NCBI GenBank assembly: GCA_045600965.1
Contig: JAZRYW010000036.1
Location: 1 to 47,648 of the forward strand
DNA length: 47,648 nt
Direction: 5' to 3'
Source of the DNA: RGIG6374 sp045600965
Lineage (GTDB): Bacteria > Bacteroidota > Bacteroidia > Bacteroidales > UBA932
Shown here: one piece after another, positions 14,701-23,293 of the stretch
Layout: the number at the start of each line of letters is the position of its first letter
Position numbering within the stretch: position 1 is the stretch's first letter
The notes under the pieces: generated by a model
Databases searched by the model: none
What the model was told of the DNA's origin: nothing
The model's input: the letters and a program-made list of their open reading frames with translations, nothing else
Position numbers and translations under genes: made by a program

Positions 14701-17302
14701 CCTCAGCAATGAGACTTTCACCATCCATACTGCACCGGACGTGGAGGCGATGGTCTCCGTTTTCGACATCACCACCGACCGTCTCGGCTCCAATTCCTTC
14801 AACTTCCAGCCTTTCCGGAACTTCTATGCGGGACATAGCCGCATATACACCAACATATCCGATGGCCCTCGCCGCGGATATCTGACCAAATCCGTGTCAA
14901 CCGCAGTGATGGCGGCCAACTATATGGCTGTCCCGGATGGCGTGGCCTATGCTGAAGATGAGGCCCTGGCATTGGAAGCGCCACAGACTGAGGCCGCTTC
15001 CGGAGCCGTGCAGGAGGCTGTCCTGCGAAGTGATTTTGCAGAGAGCCTTGCCTTCCTTGCACAGCTGCAGAGCGGATCCGACGGCCGGATCGAAGTGAAT
15101 TTCAAGACTTCTGACGCCCTTTCAACCTACAGGGTGCTGATGCTCCTGCACGACAGGTCGCTCAACCATTCCACTGCAGAGCGGGCCCTTGTCGTCAGCA
15201 AGAGTCTGATGGTCAGCCCCAACCTTCCGCAGTTCCTGCGGGAGGGCGACCGTATCATCCTCAAGAGCAAGGTGGTGAACCTTTCCGAAAAAGCGGTGGA
15301 GGGGGATGCCTCGATAAGTTTCTTCAATGGCGCGGACACCGGGCCGCTGGATATGGATTTGCGCAGCGTGCATCTCAAGCTTGAAGCGGGAGGGCAGGGG
15401 GAGGCCTCGTGGGAGGTCGTCGCCCCGGAAGGCGTTTCCCTGCTTGGCGTGAGGATAATGTTCACAAGCCCCGACGGCAGCGACGGGGAACTGAACCTTA
15501 TACCGGTGGTTCCCGCCCGCACGCTGATGACCGATGCGGTGAGCGTGATTATGGACGGCAAGGGACGCTACAGCGTTGACCTTTCGAAGATGATCCAGAA
15601 GAAGGATGTTTCCGACGGTACACTGATATTTGAGGTGAGCACACCTATGACCGCCGTGCTCGAGGCTCTTCCGAGCGCATCAAAGGTCCGCAGCTCCAAC
15701 CTCATCGACTACCTTTCCGCCCTTTATGTCACTCAGGTGGGCTCTTATCTGGTCGAAAAATATCCCGACGTGCGCCGTGTGGCTGAAAGGCTCGCTGCAG
15801 AAGGCCCCGCTGCTAATCCCCTTGAAATGAACAGCCGCATTACAGGAGTCCTGCTCAGCGAGACTCCGTGGGCGTACAGGCCCGCCCTGGACCTCCGGCG
15901 CGCCGAATGTCTGTCCGACATACTTGACAGTGACCGTGCGGAGCGTCTGAGCGCTTCCTACCGCCGTCAGATTGCCAAGTTCCAGATGGCCGACGGCGGA
16001 TTTGCGTGGTATTCCGGTATGGAATCCTCCCTGCAGCTTACCATGTTCCTTCTTGAACATTATGCGAGGCTTTCAAGGGACTGCGGCTATGAGCCTTCGA
16101 AGGCGGAGAAGGATATGCTCGGCAAGGCTCTTGACTACCTCGACTCGCAGCTCAAGGCTATGTATGACTCCTACCTCGAGAACTGCCGCCGCAACGGTTC
16201 GAAACCCGACACCAAACATCTCGATGACACGGCCCTGACGCTTCTCAAGGTGCTTTCCCTCTATCCGGAGCACAGCGTGGCGCAGGCTTCGGTGGAGGCG
16301 TATGACCATTATCTTGCTTCCGTGGCTGATTCCTGGGCCAAGGGTTCGATAGCGCAGAAGGCCTCCGCCGCAAGGCTGCTTTACGCCGTGGGCGACCGCA
16401 GCTATGTCCGCATCTGCCGTTCGCTTGTGGAATATGCGGTGGACAACGGCAATGCAGGCTGCTATTTTCCCAATGCCGTGATGCCCTTCAGGGGCCTTAT
16501 GAGCACGGAGATATATGCCCACAGCGAACTTCTCAAGCTTTTCGACAATCTCGCCCCTGAGCTTGCCGCCACCGGCAAGGCCTCCGACCGCCTCCTGTCC
16601 GAGAAGATGTCATCCATCGTCAGGGGCCTCGGCCGCTGGCTGATGATACAGAAGCACAACCAGGACTGGGAGAACAACGCCGCCACAATGGATGCCATTT
16701 CGGCCCTGCTGTCCTCCGGAGTCAGCGGCAGCGCCGCCTCACAGGCGCTGGAACGCACCGAAATGAGCCTCGATGACTTCCTTGCCCGGAACGCCGGGGC
16801 TATGTCATACACCTTCGTCAACTCCGACGACGCTCTCAGGACAGGTTCTGTATATTACCTCTACACACAGAGCGAGGCTCTCTCGGAGGCGTTCTCGAAC
16901 CAAATGTCGCTTGAACGCTCCTGGTGGAGGATATCAGAAGGGGACGCCTGCGAGCCTCTTGCCGAAGGCGAAACGCTGCACCCGGGTGACAGGATTGCCG
17001 TAAGATATGTGATAGAAAACACGGAAAACCGCAGTTTCGTCCACCTGCAGGCATCCCGCGCAGCCATGCTGCAGCCGGTAAGCGAGGCCTCGCATTACCT
17101 CCGGCACTGCTATGTGGAGAATGCGGCCAGCGTGACCAACTTCTACTTCGACCTCCTGCCCGAAGGCCGCACCGAGCTTGAAGAGAGGTTCTATGTAAGT
17201 CAGGAAGGCACTTTCAGCGCATCCGTGGCCGGCATACAGTCGCTTTACGCACCTCAATACCGTTCCCGCAGCAAAGGCTCCACCCTCTACAGCGCAAAAT
17301 AG
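11783..17302 (+). CDS. alpha-2-macroglobulin family protein lacking the thioester
   Basis: A 1839-residue exported protein (signal peptide residues 1-21, ending near SSQ). Residues about 535-635 form the MG2 region (HTDRKLYKPSDTVRFKYIEY, then VEEYNRPSFTVDL). The central alpha-2-macroglobulin domain lies near 1125-1170 (VVSKSLMVSPNLPQFLREGD). The helical thioester-domain repeats are seen near 1300-1420 (FQMADGGFAWYSGMESSLQ). Where bacterial homologues carry the CxEQ thioester, this one reads SSNLIDYL, so covalent trapping of proteases is unlikely. Bacterial members are thought to guard the periplasm against foreign proteases. It stands alone after the ribosomal terminator. Its 3' end overlaps the convergent thiN-like gene by 16 bases. 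Confidence 0.85.
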   Translation: MKRFIIFLTMMLTAFSPKASSQETFDALWADFETARREGRPRTQEEILGRIVDKARTEGIWQEEINALQRLVPVVAQYNWKDIEQAVERFASMEEDFKTPVSSAIHTLALLGQMSSYRYNIAGCDQAIRSRLETLYGKLPAYSSIAVDSSELASLRDADRILPYRWKSFVPAANLAELVCRCIDALCGDRYYNRDYPLREEFSVALASAVRGLPDNTIVAQCLAAEGMRNTALGSSGRTISILDGLIARYPEERAAVIPKALRLELLQDIALSTQDDDVRSTNLSMVSSSAEELLSAELPDDLRSALESILTANDSQECAISSATPVYPSSAVPITIRHKNLSRFHTDIFRIRDGYQFSFGDNADVKEEEILRFASPYSSFDTTLDSRYGIGENDTLTADIGRAGRYLVRVTPGDRPLGHSRPVVVEMLQLTVSTVAVAGRSRQGSAELYPVDLLSGKPLKSGRVSLVNGKRASGSAHFEEITASLTERLSFDGFTKSSVRSGDRYGQLRVENGADIYSPALNIYIEQPSKSGSSETRGAVIHTDRKLYKPSDTVRFKYIEYRADHKEGKAVPGSHVTLNLYAPGESKAISTLSLVTNRFGSASGEFVIPEGYMNGWYSIGSRNPEAYAEFRVEEYNRPSFTVDLDPVQGIYSFGDSVRVTGMLKSYAGYGISDGSISYRIWINSEPLYRTYIRFDREMIAQGVVSSGPDGRFSIPFEAAAPRGVNSNMRCASYSVEMTCTDPQGETHEASLRLLSGDIPLLLSADIPSDNIFNGQPVIDRTKDGGLSFTVTNLAGEPCPTEGFWELKLPGKTVRKGTFDRQGLSTLKWKDLQSGSYELTYSVEYEGKTISGSDKFIAFSPDDRHSPAEGELFYCTIADENAIDFVIGTTEKDLWLECELFTGDTRLWRSAVHLQNGMKHITLPYPDKYDDAVYLSAFAIRDGRQYEAGHEFRRVRDHSLPLTIESFRDRTSPLSNETFTIHTAPDVEAMVSVFDITTDRLGSNSFNFQPFRNFYAGHSRIYTNISDGPRRGYLTKSVSTAVMAANYMAVPDGVAYAEDEALALEAPQTEAASGAVQEAVLRSDFAESLAFLAQLQSGSDGRIEVNFKTSDALSTYRVLMLLHDRSLNHSTAERALVVSKSLMVSPNLPQFLREGDRIILKSKVVNLSEKAVEGDASISFFNGADTGPLDMDLRSVHLKLEAGGQGEASWEVVAPEGVSLLGVRIMFTSPDGSDGELNLIPVVPARTLMTDAVSVIMDGKGRYSVDLSKMIQKKDVSDGTLIFEVSTPMTAVLEALPSASKVRSSNLIDYLSALYVTQVGSYLVEKYPDVRRVAERLAAEGPAANPLEMNSRITGVLLSETPWAYRPALDLRRAECLSDILDSDRAERLSASYRRQIAKFQMADGGFAWYSGMESSLQLTMFLLEHYARLSRDCGYEPSKAEKDMLGKALDYLDSQLKAMYDSYLENCRRNGSKPDTKHLDDTALTLLKVLSLYPEHSVAQASVEAYDHYLASVADSWAKGSIAQKASAARLLYAVGDRSYVRICRSLVEYAVDNGNAGCYFPNAVMPFRGLMSTEIYAHSELLKLFDNLAPELAATGKASDRLLSEKMSSIVRGLGRWLMIQKHNQDWENNAATMDAISALLSSGVSGSAASQALERTEMSLDDFLARNAGAMSYTFVNSDDALRTGSVYYLYTQSEALSEAFSNQMSLERSWWRISEGDACEPLAEGETLHPGDRIAVRYVIENTENRSFVHLQASRAAMLQPVSEASHYLRHCYVENAASVTNFYFDLLPEGRTELEERFYVSQEGTFSASVAGIQSLYAPQYRSRSKGSTLYSAK

Positions 17303-17928
17303 ACTATCGCAGGGGAGGGATGGCTGAAGGTCAGCTGGAAACAGTCGCCGACGGCCTTGTTGAGAGTGGCTTTCCACAGAGTGTCGAACACCACCGCATC
17401 GGTGGGGTACATCAGTCCGCTTGCAACTATGCGAAGTGTGCGGTCGAATGCGAATATCGAGATTTCCTGACCTTCCTCGCAGTGGAACATACGGCTGTCG
17501 GTGACGGCCTCGAAACGTCCGTAATCCGATATGATGTCGATTCCGCAGCCGGGCAGCTCCGTTGCGAGCCTTGCGGCATAGTCGGCCAGCAGGGATATGT
17601 TGCCCATAGTGTGGTCTTCCCGCCCTCCGGTGGCTCCGAGTATGTGGATAGAAGAGGGATTGAGGGTCAGGGCCAGTTCGAAGGCTTTTGTAAGGTCGTT
17701 CGTCTGCTGGTCGACTTTGCGGACTATTATCTGTTCGTAGCGTTTCTGGAATTTCTCGGGAAGGGAATCCATATCACCCGTTATCAGGGTGGGCTTGATG
17801 GCGTTCGCGATGAGTTTCTGGGCGGCTCCGTCGCAGCAGATTATGGTTTCGGCCGTCCTGAGCATCTGCAGGCAGCGCTCAGTGTGCGGGAATTCCCCGT
17901 CGGCAAGTATTATGATGGTTCCGTTCAT
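17287..17928 (-). CDS. thiN: thiamine pyrophosphokinase
   Basis: A 213-residue enzyme that transfers pyrophosphate from ATP to thiamine to make thiamine diphosphate. Family motifs are clear: CCDGAAQKL, LITGDMDSLP (metal and ATP site), QTNDLTKAFELAL and LGATGGREDHTMGNI. The C-terminal beta-rich thiamine-binding part follows (SIFAFDRTLRIVASGLMYP). Its ATG overlaps the stop of the upstream GSCFA gene (ATGA), so the two are coupled. The 3' end overlaps the alpha-2-macroglobulin gene by 16 bases. Confidence 0.9.
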   Translation of the reverse strand: MNGTIIILADGEFPHTERCLQMLRTAETIICCDGAAQKLIANAIKPTLITGDMDSLPEKFQKRYEQIIVRKVDQQTNDLTKAFELALTLNPSSIHILGATGGREDHTMGNISLLADYAARLATELPGCGIDIISDYGRFEAVTDSRMFHCEEGQEISIFAFDRTLRIVASGLMYPTDAVVFDTLWKATLNKAVGDCFQLTFSHPSPAIVYFAL

Positions 17929-18776
17929 TTCCTGATCGGTATGTGCTGGCTGCGGCGCAGACGGCGCTCCTCCTGACGGATGCGCTCCACTTCCAGCGGG
18001 TCTGTTGCAAAATTGATGAAGTGTTCCCAGATGTAGTTTACGGCCTGCCTGGTGGGATGGGTCATATCCTCGTCATAGAAACGGTAGTCACGCAGTTCAT
18101 CGTCCATTATCTCGTATGCGGGGAAATAATGGACGTTGGGGAACGCTCCCTGAAGCTCTTCCACGGCCAGAAGCAGGGTCGCCTTGCTGATGCGGTTGCC
18201 GTGCAGCCCGTCCTTGAGGTGGCGTATGGGGCTTACGGTGAATATCCATTTTTTTTCCGGATGCGCCTCGATGAGCGGCGTGAGCAGCGAAACGCACTGC
18301 TCTACGGTGAGCCTTTCCCTGACAAACTCCTGCGGGACGACCTTGTGGCAGTTTGATACGACTATGTCGCGTTCGATGTGCCTGAATACGAAGGCCGTGC
18401 CGAGAGACACAATCACCCAGTCGGCGGCGGCCCAGCGCAGGGAGTCGGCCTGAAGCGCTTCGTTGGCGTCGTGAAGGAACTCCTCAGAGGAAGAGCGGCC
18501 CATCGAACTGTGGTGGAAGAACGAGCACCAGAGCCCCTGCGAGCAGATGACGTCCTGCTGCGTGAACGGCATTGCGCTGTCGAGCCTTGTGAGCGAGGAG
18601 GCTATCGAAGCCGGGTTGTAGAGCACGCCGAAAGGGTTGACCATTATGTCGAAGCCCAGGTCCTTCATTATACCGCCCACGTTGGAGGCGAAGCACGAGC
18701 CGAGACAGACCACCCTGCTGCCGAAGGAGATCCTGTCAGCAAGGGGTTCGTACTGTATGGGCGTCTGCAGGTTCAT
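17925..18776 (-). CDS. GSCFA domain protein
   Basis: A 283-residue protein named by its LGSCFASNVGG motif (residues about 24-34), the family signature. GSCFA proteins belong to the SGNH/GDSL hydrolase-like group. Other visible segments are VNPFGVLYNPASI, WCSFFHHSSM and TVSPIRHLKDG, the last resembling the C-terminal block of SGNH enzymes. Substrate unknown. The long open frame upstream of the chosen ATG (18776) runs antisense through tgt and is not similar to the family. It is coupled by ATGA overlap to the thiamine pyrophosphokinase gene. Confidence 0.85.
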   Translation of the reverse strand: MNLQTPIQYEPLADRISFGSRVVCLGSCFASNVGGIMKDLGFDIMVNPFGVLYNPASIASSLTRLDSAMPFTQQDVICSQGLWCSFFHHSSMGRSSSEEFLHDANEALQADSLRWAAADWVIVSLGTAFVFRHIERDIVVSNCHKVVPQEFVRERLTVEQCVSLLTPLIEAHPEKKWIFTVSPIRHLKDGLHGNRISKATLLLAVEELQGAFPNVHYFPAYEIMDDELRDYRFYDEDMTHPTRQAVNYIWEHFINFATDPLEVERIRQEERRLRRSQHIPIRK

Positions 18777-18780
18777 ATTG

Positions 18781-18810
18781 CAAAAGTACCCAAAAAAATT
18801 CTTAATTTTG
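18781..18810. promoter_or_regulatory. back-to-back -7 elements between the GSCFA gene and tgt
   Basis: On the + strand TAATTTTG (18803-18810) faces tgt. On the - strand TACTTTTG (complement of 18781-18788) faces the GSCFA gene. Both fit the Bacteroidales -7 pattern TAnnTTTG. Good -33 boxes are not obvious, and the - strand transcript would have almost no leader. Confidence 0.4.
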
Positions 18811-18836
18811 CAGGTTAGCATTTCAAAAAGCGGAAG

Positions 18837-19967
18837 ATGACATTCAAGGTCCTTTGCAACGACCCCTCCACGGCAGCCAGATGTGGTGAAATGACCACCT
18901 CGCACGGTGTGGTACATACGCCCATCTTTATGCCTGTCGGCACGGTGGGCAGCGTCAAGGGCCTTCTGCACAGGGATGTGGGGGAAGACGTGGGCGCCGA
19001 AATAATACTCGGCAACACATACCATCTCTATCTCCGGCCCGGGCTCGACGTGCTGCGCAGCGCGGGCGGACTGCACGCCTTCACCTCCTGGGACCGGCCC
19101 ATACTCACCGACAGCGGCGGATTCCAGGTGTTCTCCCTGACCAAAATACGCAAGATAACCGAAGAGGGCTGCATCTTCCAGTCGCACATAGACGGCAGCC
19201 GTCATATCTTCACTCCCGAGAACAACGTTGACACGCAGCGCATCATAGGCGCCGACATAATGATGGCCCTCGACGAATGCTGCCCCGGCGACGCGGACTT
19301 CAACTATGCCCGCAAGTCGCTGGAGCTGACCGAAAGGTGGCTGAAAAGATTCGACAGGAGGTTCGACGAGACCGTGCCGCTTTACGGTTATGATCAGACA
19401 TACTTCCCCATAGTGCAGGGTTGCGTCTATCCCGACCTCCGCCGCCGCGCCGCTGAAAATGCCGTGGCCCTTGACCGTGACGGCTACGCGATAGGCGGGC
19501 TTGCGGTAGGTGAACCCACCGAAAAGATGTATCAGATGCTTGAGGTGCTCAGCCCCTGCCTGCCGCTTGACAGGCCGCGCTACCTGATGGGAGTCGGCAC
19601 GCCCGCCAACATCCTCGAGGGCATAGCCCGCGGTGTGGATATGTTCGACTGCGTGATGCCCACCCGCAACGGCCGCAACGGTATGCTCTTCACCTGGGAC
19701 GGCGTGATGAACATCCGCAACCTCAAGTGGAGGGATGACTTCTCCCCCCTTGATCCGAAGGGCACTTCATTCGTGGACAGCACATACAGCCGCGCCTACC
19801 TCCGCCATCTTTTCATAGCCGGAGAAATGCTTGGTGCGGTTATTGCGAGCGAACATAACCTCGCCTTCTACCTCGACCTCGTGTCCAAGGCCCGCGAGCA
19901 CATCGCATCGGGTGACTTCGGGGCGTGGAAGGACCGCGTTGTAAAGGATTTGCAGAACAGACTGTAG
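18837..19967 (+). CDS. tgt: tRNA-guanine(34) transglycosylase
   Basis: A 376-residue TIM-barrel enzyme that swaps guanine 34 of GUN-anticodon tRNAs for the queuosine precursor. Catalytic marks are present: PILTDSGGFQVFSL, GGLAVGEPTEKMYQM, LMGVGTPANILEG and DMFDCVMPTRNGRNGMLF. The C-terminal zinc site of well-studied homologues (CxCxxC shortly before YSRAYL) is replaced here by GTSFVD, so the three cysteines are gone, although the SRAYLRHLF segment and a later His (SEHNLAFYL) remain. The downstream LptF/LptG-type gene is 14 bases away, an order common in Bacteroidota. Confidence 0.95.
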   Translation: MTFKVLCNDPSTAARCGEMTTSHGVVHTPIFMPVGTVGSVKGLLHRDVGEDVGAEIILGNTYHLYLRPGLDVLRSAGGLHAFTSWDRPILTDSGGFQVFSLTKIRKITEEGCIFQSHIDGSRHIFTPENNVDTQRIIGADIMMALDECCPGDADFNYARKSLELTERWLKRFDRRFDETVPLYGYDQTYFPIVQGCVYPDLRRRAAENAVALDRDGYAIGGLAVGEPTEKMYQMLEVLSPCLPLDRPRYLMGVGTPANILEGIARGVDMFDCVMPTRNGRNGMLFTWDGVMNIRNLKWRDDFSPLDPKGTSFVDSTYSRAYLRHLFIAGEMLGAVIASEHNLAFYLDLVSKAREHIASGDFGAWKDRVVKDLQNRL

Positions 19968-19981
19968 TCAGGACCGAAAAG

Positions 19982-21061
19982 ATGAAAAAACTCGACTGGT
20001 ACATAATCAAGAAGTTCCTTCTGACCTACCTTGTCTCGATGCTGCTGATCATAATCATCGTCATCGTCTTCGACCTCAGCGAGAAAATCGACAAGTTCGT
20101 CTCCAACGAGGCCCCTCTGCACGCCATCATATTCGACTACTTCTCCAACTTCATACCATATATCCTCAACACTTTCAGCCCCCTGTTCGTGTTCATAACG
20201 GTGATATTCTTCACCTCCAAGCTGGCCGGCAACAGCGAGATAATCGCGATGCTTTCAGGAGGGATGAGCTTCGCGCGGCTGATGGTGCCGTATATGGTCT
20301 CGGCGACGGTCATATTCATCATTTCGTTCGTCCTGGGCCTCTATGTGATACCTCCCGCCAACAAGGGCAGGCTGGCCTTCGAGCAGGAATATGTCAAGGG
20401 CACGCGCTATTACAACAGTTCGCGCAACATCCACTACCAGATATCCCCCGGCACGTTCTGCTACGTGGAGAGTTTCAGCAGCTGGAACAACACGGCCTAC
20501 AAGTTCACCCTCGAGGATATCGAGGACAACCAGATAAAGTCGAAGATAACGGCCGATATGGCCTGCTGGGACAGCATCGTAGGCGGCTGGCAGCTCAAGA
20601 ACTGCTTCATACGCGAATATCAGGGCGCTTCCGAGAAAGTGCGCTCCGTCAAGCAGATAGATACCGTGCTGAACCTCACCATCGACGACTTCTACCGTCG
20701 CCGCAATGCGGTCCAGCAGATGACCGAAAACGAACTCGACTCCTTCATCGCGATGCAGAAGATGCGTGGAGACAAGGATGTGAACTATTCCCTCATAGAG
20801 AAGAACAAGCGCATTTCCCAGCCCTTCTCCGCGTTCATACTGACAGTGATGGGCGTGGCGCTGAGTTCGCGCAAGAGAAGGGGAGGCATAGGCTTGAACA
20901 TAGGTATCGGCATAGCATTGAGTTTCACATACATACTGTTTATGAAATTCAGCGAGATGTTCGTCTATACGGGCACCCTGTCGCCCGCGATGGCCCTGTG
21001 GCTTCCGAACATACTGTATGCCGTCGTGGCGGCGCTGCTTTACAGGATTGCTCCGAAATAA
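19982..21061 (+). CDS. LptF/LptG family lipopolysaccharide export permease
   Basis: A 359-residue inner-membrane protein of the YjgP/YjgQ family. It starts MKKLDWYIIKKFLLTYLVSM and has a first membrane helix at about 13-33, two more near 55-120, a periplasmic jellyroll-like middle part, and three helices at the end (from about 285). With LptB and LptC such proteins extract LPS from the inner membrane. Whether it is LptF or LptG cannot be decided from sequence alone. The start at 19982 is preferred over an upstream ATG that overlaps tgt and adds an atypical lead. Confidence 0.85.
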   Translation: MKKLDWYIIKKFLLTYLVSMLLIIIIVIVFDLSEKIDKFVSNEAPLHAIIFDYFSNFIPYILNTFSPLFVFITVIFFTSKLAGNSEIIAMLSGGMSFARLMVPYMVSATVIFIISFVLGLYVIPPANKGRLAFEQEYVKGTRYYNSSRNIHYQISPGTFCYVESFSSWNNTAYKFTLEDIEDNQIKSKITADMACWDSIVGGWQLKNCFIREYQGASEKVRSVKQIDTVLNLTIDDFYRRRNAVQQMTENELDSFIAMQKMRGDKDVNYSLIEKNKRISQPFSAFILTVMGVALSSRKRRGGIGLNIGIGIALSFTYILFMKFSEMFVYTGTLSPAMALWLPNILYAVVAALLYRIAPK

Positions 21062-21077
21062 TCAATACAACAATACT

Positions 21078-22376
21078 ATGGCATCAAAAGGCAATATGAA
21101 AATCCGTCTGATCGTGATGAATTTCCTGGAATTCGCAGTCTGGGGCGCATATCTCACGTCAATGGGTTCATTCCTCGCAAAAAGCGGCTTCGGCGCGCAA
21201 ATCTGGCTCTTCTTTGCAATGCAGGGCTTCGTGTCAATCTTTATGCCCGCGATAATGGGAATCGTGGCGGACAAATGGGTCCAGGCTCAGAAGGTACTCT
21301 CCTTCTCCCACGCCATTGCAGGAGCGGCTATGATAGCGGCCGGGCTATACGCAATGAAAGCGGGCGCCGACATTCAGTTCGGTCCCTTCTTCCTGCTGTA
21401 TTCGATCAGTGTGGCCTTCTTTATGCCCACAATCGCAATCTCGAACTCGGTTGCCTACAATGCCCTTGAAATTGCCGGCTGCGACACGGTCAGGGATTTC
21501 CCTCCCATCCGCGTGTTCGGCACCATAGGTTTCATCTGCAGTATGCTCTTCGTCAACTTTATGCGAGGTTCCGACGGCTTGCAGTTCCAGCACAGCCATA
21601 TGCAGTTCCTTGTATCCGGAGTGCTCAGCATCCTGCTGTTCGCCTACGCTCTCACGCTGCCCAGGTGCAGCACGAGGCCCAAGGGCGAAAAATCGCAGTC
21701 GTTCGCCGAGGCAACAGGTCTTGTCGCCTTCAAGCTCTTCAAGGACAGCCAGTTTGCAGTGTTCTTCATATTCTCGATGATGCTCGGCGCCTCATTGCAG
21801 ATTACCAACGGCTATGCCAACACCTTCATCACATCCTTCGCCGACAACGCCCTGTTCGCAAGCACCTGGGGCGCCAACAACGCCAATGCGCTCATCTCTC
21901 TCAGCCAGGTTTCCGAAACGCTCTGCATCCTGCTCATACCTTTCTGTATGAAGCGTTTCGGTATCAAGAAAGTGATGCTCATATCAATGTTCGCCTGGGT
22001 CTTCCGCTTCGGCTTCTTCGGACTCGGCAATCCCGGCAGCGGTGTATGGCTCTTCATCCTGTCGTGCATCGTATACGGCGTCGCCTTCGACTTCTTCAAC
22101 ATATCGGGGTCCCTCTATGTCGATGAAAACGTCGACAAGTCGATGCGCTCCTCCGCCCAGGGTCTCTTTATGCTGATGACCAACGGTCTTGGCGCATCAA
22201 TCGGCACCTGGGCCGCAGGCAAGGTCGTCAACCATTTCGTCTACAACCCCCAGGCTGCAGGGCTGCCCGGTGACTGGTCAGCCGCCTGGTACACATTCGC
22301 AGCCTATGCCCTGGCAGTGGGCGTGCTCTTCATCTTCCTGTTCAGGGATCCGTCGAAGAAGGCTGCCGTCAAGTGA
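21078..22376 (+). CDS. nucleoside:H+ symporter family transporter (MFS)
   Basis: A 432-residue protein with about twelve membrane helices. The N-terminal block KIRLIVMNFLEFAVWGAYLT and the FMPAIMGIVADKW loop are typical of the NupG/XapB-type nucleoside H+ symporters. Later segments (FGTIGFICSMLFVNF, FFNISGSLYVDENV) also fit. It probably imports nucleosides across the inner membrane. ATGs at 21078 and 21096 are both possible. It lies 16 bases after the LPS permease gene. Confidence 0.85.
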   Translation: MASKGNMKIRLIVMNFLEFAVWGAYLTSMGSFLAKSGFGAQIWLFFAMQGFVSIFMPAIMGIVADKWVQAQKVLSFSHAIAGAAMIAAGLYAMKAGADIQFGPFFLLYSISVAFFMPTIAISNSVAYNALEIAGCDTVRDFPPIRVFGTIGFICSMLFVNFMRGSDGLQFQHSHMQFLVSGVLSILLFAYALTLPRCSTRPKGEKSQSFAEATGLVAFKLFKDSQFAVFFIFSMMLGASLQITNGYANTFITSFADNALFASTWGANNANALISLSQVSETLCILLIPFCMKRFGIKKVMLISMFAWVFRFGFFGLGNPGSGVWLFILSCIVYGVAFDFFNISGSLYVDENVDKSMRSSAQGLFMLMTNGLGASIGTWAAGKVVNHFVYNPQAAGLPGDWSAAWYTFAAYALAVGVLFIFLFRDPSKKAAVK

Positions 22377-22378
22377 TT

Positions 22379-23278
22379 ATGAAGTGCCTGCTGATATATT
22401 TTACAGGTACCTACAACACCCGTCATCTTACCGCAAAGCTGAAAGGACGGCTGGAGGCTGAACACTGGGAGGTGGAATCCTATGAGATAGACCCCCGCAA
22501 CAATGAACGCCTCGACCTCTCGTCCTATGACATCATAGGCCTGGGATATCCCATCCACGGATATTGCGCTCCCTGGGCCTTCCTCAACTTCATCCGTCAC
22601 CAGAGTTTTCCCAAGGGCGTGAGGGTGTTCATATACAAGAACTCAGGTGAGACCGAGCACGCCAACGACGCCTCCTCGAAATACGTGGTGCGAAAGCTGC
22701 GCCGCGACGGGGCGCGCGTCACCAACGAGTACCATTTCCTGATGCCCTACAACATCCATTTCAAGTTTGAGGACAGGCTTGTCAGGGAGATGCTGGCGAT
22801 GGACTCGAAACTGATGGACATACTCGTTTATGAACTGCTGGAAAACATTCCCAACAGAAGACGTTACGGGCTCTGGCCCCGGCTGGTTTCCTCCGTGGTC
22901 TCAAAGCCCCAGTATATCGGAGGGGATGTGAATTCCTTTTTCTACAGGGTGGATATGGACAAGTGCCGCGACTGCGGTCTGTGTGTCCGCAGCTGCCCTA
23001 CCGGCAATATCTACAAGGCTGCGGACGGCAGTCTGAAATTCCATCACCATTGCCTTATGTGTATGCGCTGCTCCTTCTACTGCCCGGCGGATGCCATCCA
23101 TATAGGATTCCTCGAGCAGTGGGGCTGGAAGGTCAACGGACCCTACGACTTCAAGCGCATTGAGAAAATCGAACCGGACGGACCGGTCATCACTCCCGAC
23201 ACCAGGGGCTTCTTCCACTGCTATGTGGAAACCTACGCGAGGATTGACCGCCGTCACCGTGAACTTTTCGGCAATTGA
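22379..23278 (+). CDS. flavodoxin-like/4Fe-4S ferredoxin fusion (EFR1-type)
   Basis: A 299-residue protein. The N-terminal flavodoxin-like fold begins MKCLLIYFTGTYNTRHLTAK, with the FMN phosphate-loop pattern, and includes GLGYPIHGYCAPWAF. The C-terminal part (about 185-245) holds two 4Fe-4S clusters: CRDCGLCVRSCPTGNI and CLMCMRCSFYCPADAI. It should be a soluble electron carrier. A GTG at 22373 overlapping the symporter stop would add two residues; the ATG at 22379 fits the family better. The physiological partner is unknown. Confidence 0.85.
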   Translation: MKCLLIYFTGTYNTRHLTAKLKGRLEAEHWEVESYEIDPRNNERLDLSSYDIIGLGYPIHGYCAPWAFLNFIRHQSFPKGVRVFIYKNSGETEHANDASSKYVVRKLRRDGARVTNEYHFLMPYNIHFKFEDRLVREMLAMDSKLMDILVYELLENIPNRRRYGLWPRLVSSVVSKPQYIGGDVNSFFYRVDMDKCRDCGLCVRSCPTGNIYKAADGSLKFHHHCLMCMRCSFYCPADAIHIGFLEQWGWKVNGPYDFKRIEKIEPDGPVITPDTRGFFHCYVETYARIDRRHRELFGN

Positions 23279-23293
23279 GCCGGCAGATGCACT

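Noticed and set aside
13700..14836. 378-codon open frame on the - strand
   Set aside because: It lies wholly antisense to the alpha-2-macroglobulin gene, has no start context or family resemblance, and reflects the strong codon bias of the true gene.
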